A DNA stretch of 64,000 nucleotides, from the NCBI GenBank assembly GCA_045589695.1, contig JAZNPP010000026.1, positions 1-64,000 of the forward strand. The letters are read 5' to 3'. The translations under genes and the position numbers were made by a program. The notes under the pieces were generated by a model. The model had not been told where the DNA came from and did not search any database. It saw only the letters and a program-made list of their open reading frames with translations. This document shows, in pieces, positions 17,508-25,693 of the stretch; positions within the stretch are counted from its first letter, which is position 1; every line of letters begins with the position of its first letter. The stretch is from HGM04593 sp045589695 (lineage in GTDB: Bacteria > Bacteroidota > Bacteroidia > Bacteroidales > Bacteroidaceae).

Positions 17508-17866
17508 CGTTTTGCCTCTTTGTCTTTTATTTTGATGATGAACTGCGCAATATGTCCCGTTACGGCCATTACAATGACTGTAGAAACAAGCGATATGACA
17601 ATTATCGCCGTAAGAAAGTCCTTCATTATGCTCCATGAGTCGAGCAGACCCACTGTGGCAGGAATGAACATCATAGGCATAATGTATATGAGAAACTTGC
17701 CTGTCTCCTTTACTGCCGACAGCTTGATTACGCCCGTACAGAGCGCAGTGAAGAGTATCGCCATTCCGTATATGCTTGCGGGAATCGGAAGCGGGATGAG
17801 CCTGTTCAGCAGCTCTCCTGCAAGCGATATGGCGATTATAATCTCGAACTGAATAATGTATTTCAT
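17504..17866 (-). CDS. lrgA: LrgA family holin-like protein
   Basis: 120-residue inner-membrane protein with four predicted helices (about 5-22, 27-47, 58-80, 84-108). The family segment LPIPASIYGMAILFTAL lies after helix 1. CidA/LrgA proteins act as holin/antiholin-like partners of LrgB. First gene of the pair; its stop overlaps the lrgB start by 4 nt. Confidence 0.85.
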   Translation of the reverse strand: MKYIIQFEIIIAISLAGELLNRLIPLPIPASIYGMAILFTALCTGVIKLSAVKETGKFLIYIMPMMFIPATVGLLDSWSIMKDFLTAIIVISLVSTVIVMAVTGHIAQFIIKIKDKEAKR

Positions 17867-17970
17867 GGCTCTTGTTTCTTTTCGGCTGTAAAGTTACTAC
17901 AATTTGCCGAAAAAAGGCATTGTTGAGCTAAGAAAGGGAATGACAGGGAAGAGGTCTTATTGCCTATGTG

Positions 17971-18681
17971 TCATATATCGAAAAGCATCTCTTCGAATGA
18001 TGCCGGACGGCTTCTTATAGATTCAATCTCGACAATCAGGTCATAAAGAGAATTGTTCCTCCTATCGATGGAACTTTCCGGAATTCTTTTTATCAGTTCC
18101 TTCAGTTCGTCGGCATCAAAGAATTCGTTATACACGACAAGCATGTAAAGGCCGAACAGGTTCTCGATGTTCTCGTTTACCGTATTGTATATAAATTCAG
18201 TAATTCTGCATTGCAAATCGTACCCTGCAAGGCTTAAAGAATCCTTCACCGCATTGTCGTTTGAATGAGCCATTTTCTCCTCAATGCGGTCAAGGCATTC
18301 CATAAAGTGTTCCATAGAGTCCGTAGCGGCCTTGTAAAGGTTGTTAGACCTTGTTCCTGTAACCACGCCGTCAGTTCCGGAAAATTCAACGGCCATGTTT
18401 CCCTCTTCGAGGAAGAACATTATATACTGCGGAGCCTGCCGGCTTTCATTGCCGATATAACAAAGCTTGCAGTCTTTGACATGTCCGTCAAAGAAGAACT
18501 TCCCGTCTCTTATCTCGCATTTATCTATTTCATGCAGATGACGCCCGTCATTGGAGTAGGAGAGCGTGACAATATCGCCGTCAGAGGCACCCTTGCATTC
18601 TCCGGCAATGTGGTATTTTCCTCTCGAATCGCACGATAAGAGAGTGACTAAAATAAAAAAAACGGCTGCAGTCCTTTTCAT
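17971..18681 (-). CDS. DUF4369-domain lipoprotein without a thioredoxin domain
   Basis: 236 residues. A lipoprotein signal peptide (MKRTAAVFFILVTLLSC) has the lipobox LLSC with Cys17. Residues 22-120 match the DUF4369 beta domain seen at the N-terminus of Bacteroidetes TlpA-type thiol-disulfide oxidoreductases (YHIAGECKGASDGDIVTLSY). The C-terminal half is helical and charged, and there is no CxxC or thioredoxin fold. So it keeps only the non-catalytic part of that family. Function unknown. It is separated from prs by a strong terminator. Confidence 0.75.
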   Translation of the reverse strand: MKRTAAVFFILVTLLSCDSRGKYHIAGECKGASDGDIVTLSYSNDGRHLHEIDKCEIRDGKFFFDGHVKDCKLCYIGNESRQAPQYIMFFLEEGNMAVEFSGTDGVVTGTRSNNLYKAATDSMEHFMECLDRIEEKMAHSNDNAVKDSLSLAGYDLQCRITEFIYNTVNENIENLFGLYMLVVYNEFFDADELKELIKRIPESSIDRRNNSLYDLIVEIESIRSRPASFEEMLFDI

Positions 18682-18712
18682 ATGAACGGTATTGATACGT
18701 CAAAAATAAAAA

Positions 18713-18748
18713 AACAGATGGCAGAACACAAATGTTCTGCCATCTGTT
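18713..18748 (-). terminator. prs terminator
   Basis: 16-bp perfect stem (18713-18728 / 18733-18748) with a 4-nt loop, followed on the minus strand by seven T and an A/T-rich run. Confidence 0.85.
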
Positions 18749-18776
18749 TCAGAAAAAAATCAGCAAACAGGCGTTA

Positions 18777-19712
18777 TCAGCAGATGTACTGCTTGCTTAT
18801 TGACTCATTGTTAAGCACGCACTTGATAGCCTCGGCAAAACCGTGAGCGACCGAAAGCTGCTTAACCTTAGGACAGCCACGGTCGTAAGGAATACTGTTA
18901 GTGAATACTATTTCAGCCATTGAAGACTCGCGTACACGCTCCGACGCGTTGCCGGACATGATGCAGTGCGAAGCGATAGCGCGTACAGACTTTGCGCCGT
19001 TCTGCATCATAAGGTCTGCAGCCTTAGAGATTGTGCCTGCTGTATCCACGATATCGTCTACAAGAACAACATTCTTATCCTTAACATCGCCGATAATCTG
19101 CATTGACTCTACGACATTAGCCTTTGCACGAGTCTTGTGACATAGTACGAGGGGAACGCCCAAGCATTTTGCATAAGCGCTTGCACGTTTTGAACCGCCG
19201 ATATCGGGAGTAGCTATTACCAGCTCTTCGAGTTTCAAAGACTTGATGTATGGTATGAACACCATTGAAGCGTAGAGGTGGTCTACAGGGATATCGAAGA
19301 AGCCCTGAATCTGGTCAGCGTGAAGGTCCATAGTGATTATACGGCTCACGCCTGCTACGCTCAGAAGGTTAGCTACAAGCTTGGCGCCGATAGAAACGCG
19401 CGGCTTGTCCTTGCGGTCCTGACGAGCCCAACCGAAATATGGAATGACAGCTATGATGCTCTTCGCTGACGCGCGCTTTGCGGCATCCACCATAAGCAGA
19501 AGTTCCATGAGGTTGTCGGAATTCGGGAAAGTAGACTGAACAAGAAATACATTCTTTCCACGAATAGACTCTTCATATGAAACAGCAAATTCGCCGTCGG
19601 CAAAATAAGTTGTGTTCATCTGACCGAGTTCACAACCGAGCTCTTTGCAGATTTCTTCGGCAAGGTAACGTGACTTTGTACCTGAAAATACCATGTAAGG
19701 AGTATTGTTCAT
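18777..19712 (-). CDS. prs: Ribose-phosphate pyrophosphokinase
   Basis: Makes PRPP from ribose 5-phosphate and ATP for nucleotide, His and Trp synthesis. 311 residues. Signatures: FADGEFAVSYEESIRG (about 38-53), YFGWARQDRKDKPR (about 93-106), metal-binding TMDLHADQIQGFFD (about 127-140), and the PRPP loop VVLVDDIVDTAGTISKA (about 215-231). It begins 54 nt after the ThiE-like gene on the same strand and ends at a strong terminator. Confidence 0.96.
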   Translation of the reverse strand: MNNTPYMVFSGTKSRYLAEEICKELGCELGQMNTTYFADGEFAVSYEESIRGKNVFLVQSTFPNSDNLMELLLMVDAAKRASAKSIIAVIPYFGWARQDRKDKPRVSIGAKLVANLLSVAGVSRIITMDLHADQIQGFFDIPVDHLYASMVFIPYIKSLKLEELVIATPDIGGSKRASAYAKCLGVPLVLCHKTRAKANVVESMQIIGDVKDKNVVLVDDIVDTAGTISKAADLMMQNGAKSVRAIASHCIMSGNASERVRESSMAEIVFTNSIPYDRGCPKVKQLSVAHGFAEAIKCVLNNESISKQYIC

Positions 19713-19766
19713 AATTGTGTAATTTATTTGGTTTGTTATTTGTTTGTTCTTTACGTCATCTATTCA

Positions 19767-20351
19767 CTACAGCTTGTCTACGACCTTCTTTATTCTCTTG
19801 AAACGGTCAACAAGCTCTGTATAATCGGTTGAACGGCACGAATCGAAGTTCTCCCAAATGAGTTCTTCGAGAATAACGCCGCCGAATCCGTAATTCGTAA
19901 GACGTTTCAGGTTCGCTTCGTCAATGTTCCCGAAAGCCCATGTATTACGGTTTATCATTTTCTTTCCGATTTCGTTCAGTTCTGCGCTCTGGTGGAATGT
20001 GCGGCCCAACGGACCGAAACAGACAATGTCATAGGTTTTGCGAAGCTCTTTCAGATGGTAAAGGTTACTCGCATAACCTACCACCTTGCCTTTCTCGTTG
20101 CCCATAGGCGGATTTGAACCCAACGGAAAAAGTGTTCCTGCAAGCCTGTATTCCTGCATCAGGCGGCTATTGCACGAATATATGCGTTTATGATATTTTT
20201 TGGGAATAAGATTCAGAAGACGCTCAATGAATTGAGGGTGAGGGTATTCTTTATACAAGAAAAGATAGTCGAGCCCTTCATCAAAGAGGCGGGTGATAAT
20301 CTTGTCCTCTTCGATAAAAAAAGTAGGTATTGTGGCTACGGCAAGTTTCAT
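19767..20351 (-). CDS. ThiE/TenI-fold protein, likely thiamine phosphate synthase paralogue
   Basis: 194 residues, probably a TIM barrel. The pattern of beta strands resembles the TMP-TenI family: MKLAVATIPTFF start, GLDYLFLYKEYP, YASNLYHLKEL, IVCFGPLGRTFHQSAEL and FGGVILEELIWE. It lacks the full pyrophosphate-binding GPxxxTxTK motif of bona fide ThiE, having GPLGRTFH instead. No other thi gene is near, so a thiamine role is uncertain. Co-directional with prs (54-nt gap), perhaps co-transcribed. Confidence 0.6.
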   Translation of the reverse strand: MKLAVATIPTFFIEEDKIITRLFDEGLDYLFLYKEYPHPQFIERLLNLIPKKYHKRIYSCNSRLMQEYRLAGTLFPLGSNPPMGNEKGKVVGYASNLYHLKELRKTYDIVCFGPLGRTFHQSAELNEIGKKMINRNTWAFGNIDEANLKRLTNYGFGGVILEELIWENFDSCRSTDYTELVDRFKRIKKVVDKL

Positions 20352-20559
20352 ATTTCACATTACTTAATGAATATCATGAATTAGTTCTGCAAAATTAATA
20401 ATTTTTATAATATAGGCTTGCATAAACCCGATAATAATTTTCAAGAACCGGACTTTATCTCCTTTTTCGATCTTTTTGCGGCTATAGTTGCCGGAAATAT
20501 CAAACAAAGTGTCCCGTTTTTCTGTTTTCATAGCAAATGTAACAGATAAAGAATAGAGT

Positions 20560-21081
20560 ATGGCAAGAGAGAGTATTTTGATATTGCGCCAGAGAATTGA
20601 CATCCCGGCTCTTTTGAGCGACCTGAACGCAGCGTTGAGTGAAGAATGGCTCGCATTCTACCAATATTGGATAGGAGCGCAGATAGTTGAAGGAACCATG
20701 CGTTCCGACGTGCAGAGAGAGTTTGACAAACATGCCCTTGAAGAATTCGCTCATGCGAAACTGCTGGCAGACAGAATAATACAGCTCGAAGGGCTTCCTG
20801 TGCTGGATCCGGCGCAATGGGTGGCTCTCGCACGATGCAAGTACGAAGTGCCGCTGAACGCAGATGTCATGAGCGTAATAAAACAGAACATAGCTTCGGA
20901 GAGATGCGCCGTGATACGTTACGAAGAGATTGCCTCGAAAACAAACAATGTCGATTACACAACATGCGACATTGCCAAACGTATAATGGCCGAAGAGGAG
21001 GAGCATGAACAGGAACTTCAGGATTTTCTTCGCGACATAGAATGGACGCTTAAGGAATGTGAAGCGAAATACAATAAATAA
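20560..21081 (+). CDS. DpsL-type ferritin-like protein (thioferritin)
   Basis: 173-residue four-helix-bundle protein. Metal-ligand patterns are EEW (28-30), EEFAH (61-65) and EEEEHE (145-150). Two cysteines, Cys116 and Cys136, flank the third helix as in the Dps-like thioferritins of Sulfolobus and Bacteroides fragilis, which store iron while consuming peroxide. This favours DpsL over bacterioferritin, though databases often label it bacterioferritin. A monocistronic gene with no recognisable -7 box; an oxidative-stress regulator site could not be identified by eye. Confidence 0.75.
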   Translation: MARESILILRQRIDIPALLSDLNAALSEEWLAFYQYWIGAQIVEGTMRSDVQREFDKHALEEFAHAKLLADRIIQLEGLPVLDPAQWVALARCKYEVPLNADVMSVIKQNIASERCAVIRYEEIASKTNNVDYTTCDIAKRIMAEEEEHEQELQDFLRDIEWTLKECEAKYNK

Positions 21082-21176
21082 CAGGTTTATAATCAATTAA
21101 GTAAACGCTGTTAATGCTTTTTATCTGAACAGAGCCGATAATTTCGGTTCTGTTCATCAACTTTAATACCAATTTG

Positions 21177-21238
21177 TTTGGAAGTTTTATGAGAATGCCT
21201 ACTTTTGCAACTAACAAAATTGTTAAATATATTTGTTA
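21177..21238 (+). promoter_or_regulatory. Promoter and candidate TetR operator of the efflux operon
   Basis: TTTG (21177-21180), 19 nt, then TACTTTTG (21200-21207): an exact match to the Bacteroides consensus. Immediately downstream, TAACAAA (21212-21218) mirrors TTTGTTA (21232-21238), and the inner TAACAA-AA-TTGTTA (21212-21225) is itself a palindrome. Placement over the transcription start fits a repressor site for the first gene product, TetR. Confidence 0.7.
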
Positions 21239-21257
21239 AGCGAAAGACATTCTGTAA

Positions 21258-21881
21258 ATGAAAGAGAACAACAAACAAGGAAAGGAGCAGAAGATACTTG
21301 CGGCCGCCGAACAGGAGTTCCTCTCAAAAGGATATGAAGGCGCCAGGACGACATCAATAGCAAAGGCTGCAGGCGTCACTCATGCAATGCTTCATTACTA
21401 TTTCCGTACCAAAGAGAGCCTTTTTGAACGTATTGTTGATGAAAAATTCCGTTTGATGCAGCAATCCATGCTCGCGGTAATAGGTGACCCTGCATTACCT
21501 ATTGCAGAACGTTTGGAAAGCGGCATTTCGGCACATTTTGATTTTATCGCCAAAAACTCCAAACTGCCGCTCTTTGTAATAAACGAGGCGCTGTCACGCC
21601 CCGAAAGATACGCCACGCTGCAGAACAGGATAAAAGATTTGGCGGACGGCCTTTTCAACGGGCTTCAGCAGGAGATTGACAAAGCGGCGGAAAGAGGCGA
21701 AATAGCACATGTCGATGTAAGGATGCTTCTTATGAGCATTGTATCGCTGAATATATTCACTATAGCCACATTTCCGTTCATGAAGCCTGTAATAGGGGAA
21801 CTGGGAGAAGAACGTGAAAGGTTCCTCGCGCTACGTAAAGCCGAGAACATCGAAACGATATTGCACAGAATAAAGAGATAA
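21258..21881 (+). CDS. TetR/AcrR family transcriptional regulator
   Basis: 207 residues. The N-terminal helix-turn-helix (about 10-56) shows the typical order EQKILAAAEQEFLSKGYE, TTSIAKAAGVTHAMLHYYF and TKESLFERIVDEKF. The rest is an all-helical ligand-binding domain. First gene of an operon with outer-membrane, fusion and ABC components (5-nt gap to the TolC gene), so it probably represses that operon until its exported compound binds. The palindromes after the promoter are the expected target. Confidence 0.9.
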   Translation: MKENNKQGKEQKILAAAEQEFLSKGYEGARTTSIAKAAGVTHAMLHYYFRTKESLFERIVDEKFRLMQQSMLAVIGDPALPIAERLESGISAHFDFIAKNSKLPLFVINEALSRPERYATLQNRIKDLADGLFNGLQQEIDKAAERGEIAHVDVRMLLMSIVSLNIFTIATFPFMKPVIGELGEERERFLALRKAENIETILHRIKR

Positions 21882-21886
21882 CAGCT

Positions 21887-23164
21887 ATGAAATCATTTCT
21901 CATCACATTGTTTGCCCTGTTCGCAGTTACGGCCGCAAAAGCACAATCGCTCGAAGAGTGCCGAAGGCTGGCGCGCGAACACTATCCTGAGATAAAACAG
22001 TATGACCTTATCGCTGAGACCGAACAGTACAATCTGTCCAATGCCGCACGCGCATGGATACCGCAGGTCGCTCTGTCGGGCCAGGCGACTTACCAGACGG
22101 CGACACCGGCCTATCCCGACGCATTCAAGTCAATACTTGCCGCGAGCGGCATGGACATGAACGGAATACGCAAAGACCAGTACAAAGTAGCCATTGATAT
22201 TTCGCAGAACATTTGGGACGGCGGCCTCTATTCCGCTAACCGCGCCATAAGTGAAGCCGAGGCGACTGAACAACGCAAACGTCTGGAGGTATCGCTATAT
22301 GAACTGCAGTCAAGAGTGGATAATCTATACTTCGGGATTCTGCTGCTCGATGAACGTAAGGAGCAGACCGAAGCCATGATAAACTTGCTCGAAAGCAATC
22401 TCAGCCGTCTGCGTTCCCTTTATAACAACGGAGTCGCGACACAAGCCGACGCGGACGCCGTCGAAGCAGAATTGCTTACGGCGCAGCAGACGCTCATGCA
22501 AGTCGAGACCTCACGGGCAAGCTATGTTAATATGTTGGAGATTCTCATAGGGAAAAAACTCGAAAGCGGCCGACTCGAATGGCCGGCGACGCCCGAAGTG
22601 ACGAGCCGCGATCCGGCACGTCCGGAACTTGCGATGTTCGATGCGCAGGAGAGGAAGATCGAAGCTCAGCGAAAAGCTGTCAAGTCGGCTGCAATGCCGC
22701 GCTTCAGCGCCTTTGCGCAAGGATACTACGGCTATCCGGGATTGGACATGTTCAAGAGCATGATATCGAGCGAGTGGACTCTGAATGCGATAGCAGGTGT
22801 CCGCATGCAGTGGAACATCGGAGCGCTCTATACCCAAAAGAACAATCTTGAGAAACTGAATGCCGCAAAGCGTCAGATAGCCCTGCAACGTGATGTCTTC
22901 ATGTTCAATACAGGCCTGCAGACGGCACAGGAGGACGGAGAGATAGCACGTCTGCGTAAGGCTATAGAGAACGACGACCGCATTGTGGAGCTTCGCAGTT
23001 CAGTACGCAAGGCCGCCGAGTCAAAGCTCGATAACGGAGTCATTGACGCGACCGAACTCCTGCAGAAGATCACGGACGAGACGACAGCGATGCTTAACCG
23101 CAGCAGACATAGAGTAGAGTTGCTGCAGGCAATATATAAACTGAAAACAACATTAAACCAATAA
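21887..23164 (+). CDS. TolC-family outer membrane efflux protein
   Basis: 425 residues with a signal peptide (1-20, ending AKAQ). Two long helical repeats (about 20-210 and 225-420) fit the TolC/OEP fold, with LEECRRLAREHYPEIKQYDL at the start and heptad-like helices such as the region from about 335. It would form the outer-membrane channel of the adjacent ABC exporter. 3-nt gap to the next gene. Confidence 0.88.
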   Translation: MKSFLITLFALFAVTAAKAQSLEECRRLAREHYPEIKQYDLIAETEQYNLSNAARAWIPQVALSGQATYQTATPAYPDAFKSILAASGMDMNGIRKDQYKVAIDISQNIWDGGLYSANRAISEAEATEQRKRLEVSLYELQSRVDNLYFGILLLDERKEQTEAMINLLESNLSRLRSLYNNGVATQADADAVEAELLTAQQTLMQVETSRASYVNMLEILIGKKLESGRLEWPATPEVTSRDPARPELAMFDAQERKIEAQRKAVKSAAMPRFSAFAQGYYGYPGLDMFKSMISSEWTLNAIAGVRMQWNIGALYTQKNNLEKLNAAKRQIALQRDVFMFNTGLQTAQEDGEIARLRKAIENDDRIVELRSSVRKAAESKLDNGVIDATELLQKITDETTAMLNRSRHRVELLQAIYKLKTTLNQ

Positions 23165-23167
23165 ACT

Positions 23168-24052
23168 ATGAAAAAAGTAACATATTTCGCCATAGCGGCG
23201 CTTGCATTATCATGCAGCGACAAAGAGACATTCGATGCTCAGGGAACTTTCGAGGCGACCGAGGTTGTCATATCTTCCGAAGCGGCAGGACGTATTCTCG
23301 CTTTTACGGCAGATGAAGGCAAGAGAGTAACAGCGAACGAGACGATCGGGGAAATCGACAGCGTTCAGTTGTATCTGCAACGCAAGCAGCTTATCGCTCA
23401 GCAGGCAGCGTTGCTCGGCTCACGTCCCGATGTCCGGAAACAGGTCGCATCGGTAAAGGAACAGATAGGCAAGCAGAGAAGCGAACTGCAACGCGTAAAG
23501 AACATGCTCAGTGAAGGTGCTGCTACGCAAAAGCAGTACGATGACATAGAAGCGCATGTCAGAGTACTTGAGAGCCAACTTGAGGCAGCCTTGTCCACTC
23601 TCGACAAGAATACCGTTACAATAAACAACAATGCAGCCGCCTTAGAGGCGCAGATTGACGCGCTCGGCGACCGTATATCCAAATGCCGCATAATATCGCC
23701 GATTAACGGGACCGTACTCGTGAAATATGCCCAAGCCGGCGAACTCGCCGCTGCAGGCAAGCCGTTGCTTAAGGTAGCCGACCTTGAGAACATGTACCTG
23801 AGAGCATATTTCACATCGGAACAGCTCTCCAAAATTAATTTAGGCGACAAAGTAACTGTAATTGCCGATTTCGGCGGGGACGAAAGGTATGAGTACGAAG
23901 GCGAGATAAAATGGATATCCGAAGAATGCGAATTCACTCCAAAAACAATTCAGACACGCAATTCACGCGCGAATCTCGTATATGCCGTGAAGATAGCGGT
24001 AAAGAATGACGGAAAGCTTAAAATAGGCCTTGCGGGCGAAGTGATATTATAA
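23168..24052 (+). CDS. Membrane fusion (HlyD/YbhG-like) lipoprotein
   Basis: 294-residue periplasmic adaptor. A lipoprotein signal peptide ends ALALSC (Cys16). It contains a split biotinyl-lipoyl domain (ATEVVISSEAAGRILAF at about 29-45 and IISPINGTVLVKYAQAGE at about 175-192), a coiled-coil hairpin between them (about 65-165) and a C-terminal beta barrel. It links the ABC permeases to the TolC protein. The ATPase gene starts 1 nt after its stop. Confidence 0.88.
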   Translation: MKKVTYFAIAALALSCSDKETFDAQGTFEATEVVISSEAAGRILAFTADEGKRVTANETIGEIDSVQLYLQRKQLIAQQAALLGSRPDVRKQVASVKEQIGKQRSELQRVKNMLSEGAATQKQYDDIEAHVRVLESQLEAALSTLDKNTVTINNNAAALEAQIDALGDRISKCRIISPINGTVLVKYAQAGELAAAGKPLLKVADLENMYLRAYFTSEQLSKINLGDKVTVIADFGGDERYEYEGEIKWISEECEFTPKTIQTRNSRANLVYAVKIAVKNDGKLKIGLAGEVIL

Positions 24053-24053
24053 T

Positions 24054-24953
24054 ATGAATGCCATAGAGGTAAGAAAAATATCCAAGAGTTACGGCAAACT
24101 GAAAGCTGTAAACGATGTGTCGTTAGAAGTACAAGAGGGTGAACTGTTCGGTCTTATCGGACCCGACGGTGCAGGAAAGACGACGCTCTTCCGCCTGCTT
24201 GCCACGCTTATAGCTCCCGATTCGGGAAGCGCGTCTGTTGCAGGGTACGATATTGTAAAGGAATACCATGCAATACGCTCGTGCGTGGGTTATATGCCGG
24301 GAAGGTTCTCGTTGTACCCCGACCTTACCGTAGAAGAGAACCTGAATTTCTTTGCGGCGCTGTTCAACGTAACGGTTGAAGAGTCGTACGACCTTGTAGC
24401 GCCCATATACAAACAGATAGAGCCTTTCAAAGAACGCAGGGCCGGCAAGTTGTCCGGAGGAATGAAGCAGAAACTCGCTCTCTCGTGCGCTCTTATACAC
24501 CGTCCGAAAGTGCTTCTTCTGGACGAGCCCACAACAGGCGTGGACGCCGTTTCACGAAAAGAGTTCTGGGACATGCTGCAGAGGCTGAAAGAGAAGGAGA
24601 TAACAATACTTGTATCAACGCCTTATATGGACGAAGCGTCACGTTGCGACAGAATAGCTCTATGCAACGAAGGGCGTATATTAGGCATTGACACGCCTAC
24701 AGGCATTGTCGAGGATTTCAGTTCGCCTCTCTACGGCATAAAGGCTAAGAACATGTTCGCTCTGCTCGAAGAGGCAAGAAAGGCCCGAGGGGTAGAGGAC
24801 TGCTATCCGTTCGGAGAATCACACCACCTTGTTGCCGGCGGCGAATTCAGTCCCGATAACTTCAAAAAAAGTCTTGCGGAGTTCGACGGGCTTTTCATAG
24901 AGCCTGTAAAACCGACAATCGAGGATATGTTCATAAAACTTATGAAACAATGA
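24054..24953 (+). CDS. ABC exporter ATPase 1 (YbhF N-half type)
   Basis: 299 residues. Walker A GPDGAGKTT (about 36-44), signature LSGGMKQKLA (about 134-143), Walker B VLLLDEPTTGVD, then the switch region. The Asp in GPDGAGKTT and the CCmA-like C-terminal tail (PTIEDMFIKLM) match the first ATPase domain of YbhF-type exporters. Its stop overlaps the start of the second ATPase (ATGA at 24950-24953). Confidence 0.92.
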   Translation: MNAIEVRKISKSYGKLKAVNDVSLEVQEGELFGLIGPDGAGKTTLFRLLATLIAPDSGSASVAGYDIVKEYHAIRSCVGYMPGRFSLYPDLTVEENLNFFAALFNVTVEESYDLVAPIYKQIEPFKERRAGKLSGGMKQKLALSCALIHRPKVLLLDEPTTGVDAVSRKEFWDMLQRLKEKEITILVSTPYMDEASRCDRIALCNEGRILGIDTPTGIVEDFSSPLYGIKAKNMFALLEEARKARGVEDCYPFGESHHLVAGGEFSPDNFKKSLAEFDGLFIEPVKPTIEDMFIKLMKQ

Positions 24954-25690
24954 AAGATATAGTAATATCTGTACGTAACCTGACGAAAAAGTTCGGCAGT
25001 TTTACAGCCGTAGACAATATATCGTTCGATGTCCGAAGAGGGGAAATATTCGGTTTTCTCGGCGCTAACGGAGCGGGTAAGACAACGGCCATGCGCATGC
25101 TGTGCGGTTTGAGTTATCCCACATCGGGCAGCGGAAGCGTTGCCGGCTACGATATAATAAGCCAGGGCGAAGATATAAAGAAACGCATCGGTTACATGAG
25201 CCAGAAGTTCTCTCTATACAATGATTTGACCGTATGGGAGAATATCGACCTTTTTGCCGGGATATACGGTCTCGGAAGGGCGGATACGAAAGAGCGTGCC
25301 CGAAAGTTGCTTAAAAGGCTCAACTTCGAGCAGGAGAGGGATACCCTTGTAGGCTCGCTTCCTCTTGGTTGGAAACAGAAGCTCGCTTTTGCCATAGCCA
25401 CGATTCATAACCCCGAAGTTGTGTTTCTCGACGAACCGACAGGCGGCGTGGATCCTATAACCCGCCGACAGTTCTGGGAACTCATATATGAAACCACGGA
25501 ACAGGGAACTACAATTTTTGTAACTACACACTACATGGACGAAGCCGAATACTGCTCACGTGTATCGATAATGGTAGACGGAGAGGTACGTGCGCTTGAC
25601 ACGCCGGCACGTCTGAAACAGCAATTCGCCGCAAGCTCAATGGATGAAGTTTTCCGCACATTGGCACGCAACGCGACACGAGGAGAATAG
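24950..25690 (+). CDS. ABC exporter ATPase 2 (YbhF C-half type)
   Basis: 246 residues. Walker A GANGAGKTT (about 35-43) and Walker B VVFLDEPTGGVD are intact, but the ABC signature is LPLGWKQKLA instead of LSGGQ. That degenerate signature is also found in the second ATPase domain of YbhF, a single polypeptide in Enterobacteria; here the two halves are separate, overlapping genes. Presumably an asymmetric heterodimer in which only one composite site is fully active (inference). Confidence 0.9.
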   Translation: MKDIVISVRNLTKKFGSFTAVDNISFDVRRGEIFGFLGANGAGKTTAMRMLCGLSYPTSGSGSVAGYDIISQGEDIKKRIGYMSQKFSLYNDLTVWENIDLFAGIYGLGRADTKERARKLLKRLNFEQERDTLVGSLPLGWKQKLAFAIATIHNPEVVFLDEPTGGVDPITRRQFWELIYETTEQGTTIFVTTHYMDEAEYCSRVSIMVDGEVRALDTPARLKQQFAASSMDEVFRTLARNATRGE

Positions 25691-25693
25691 CCT

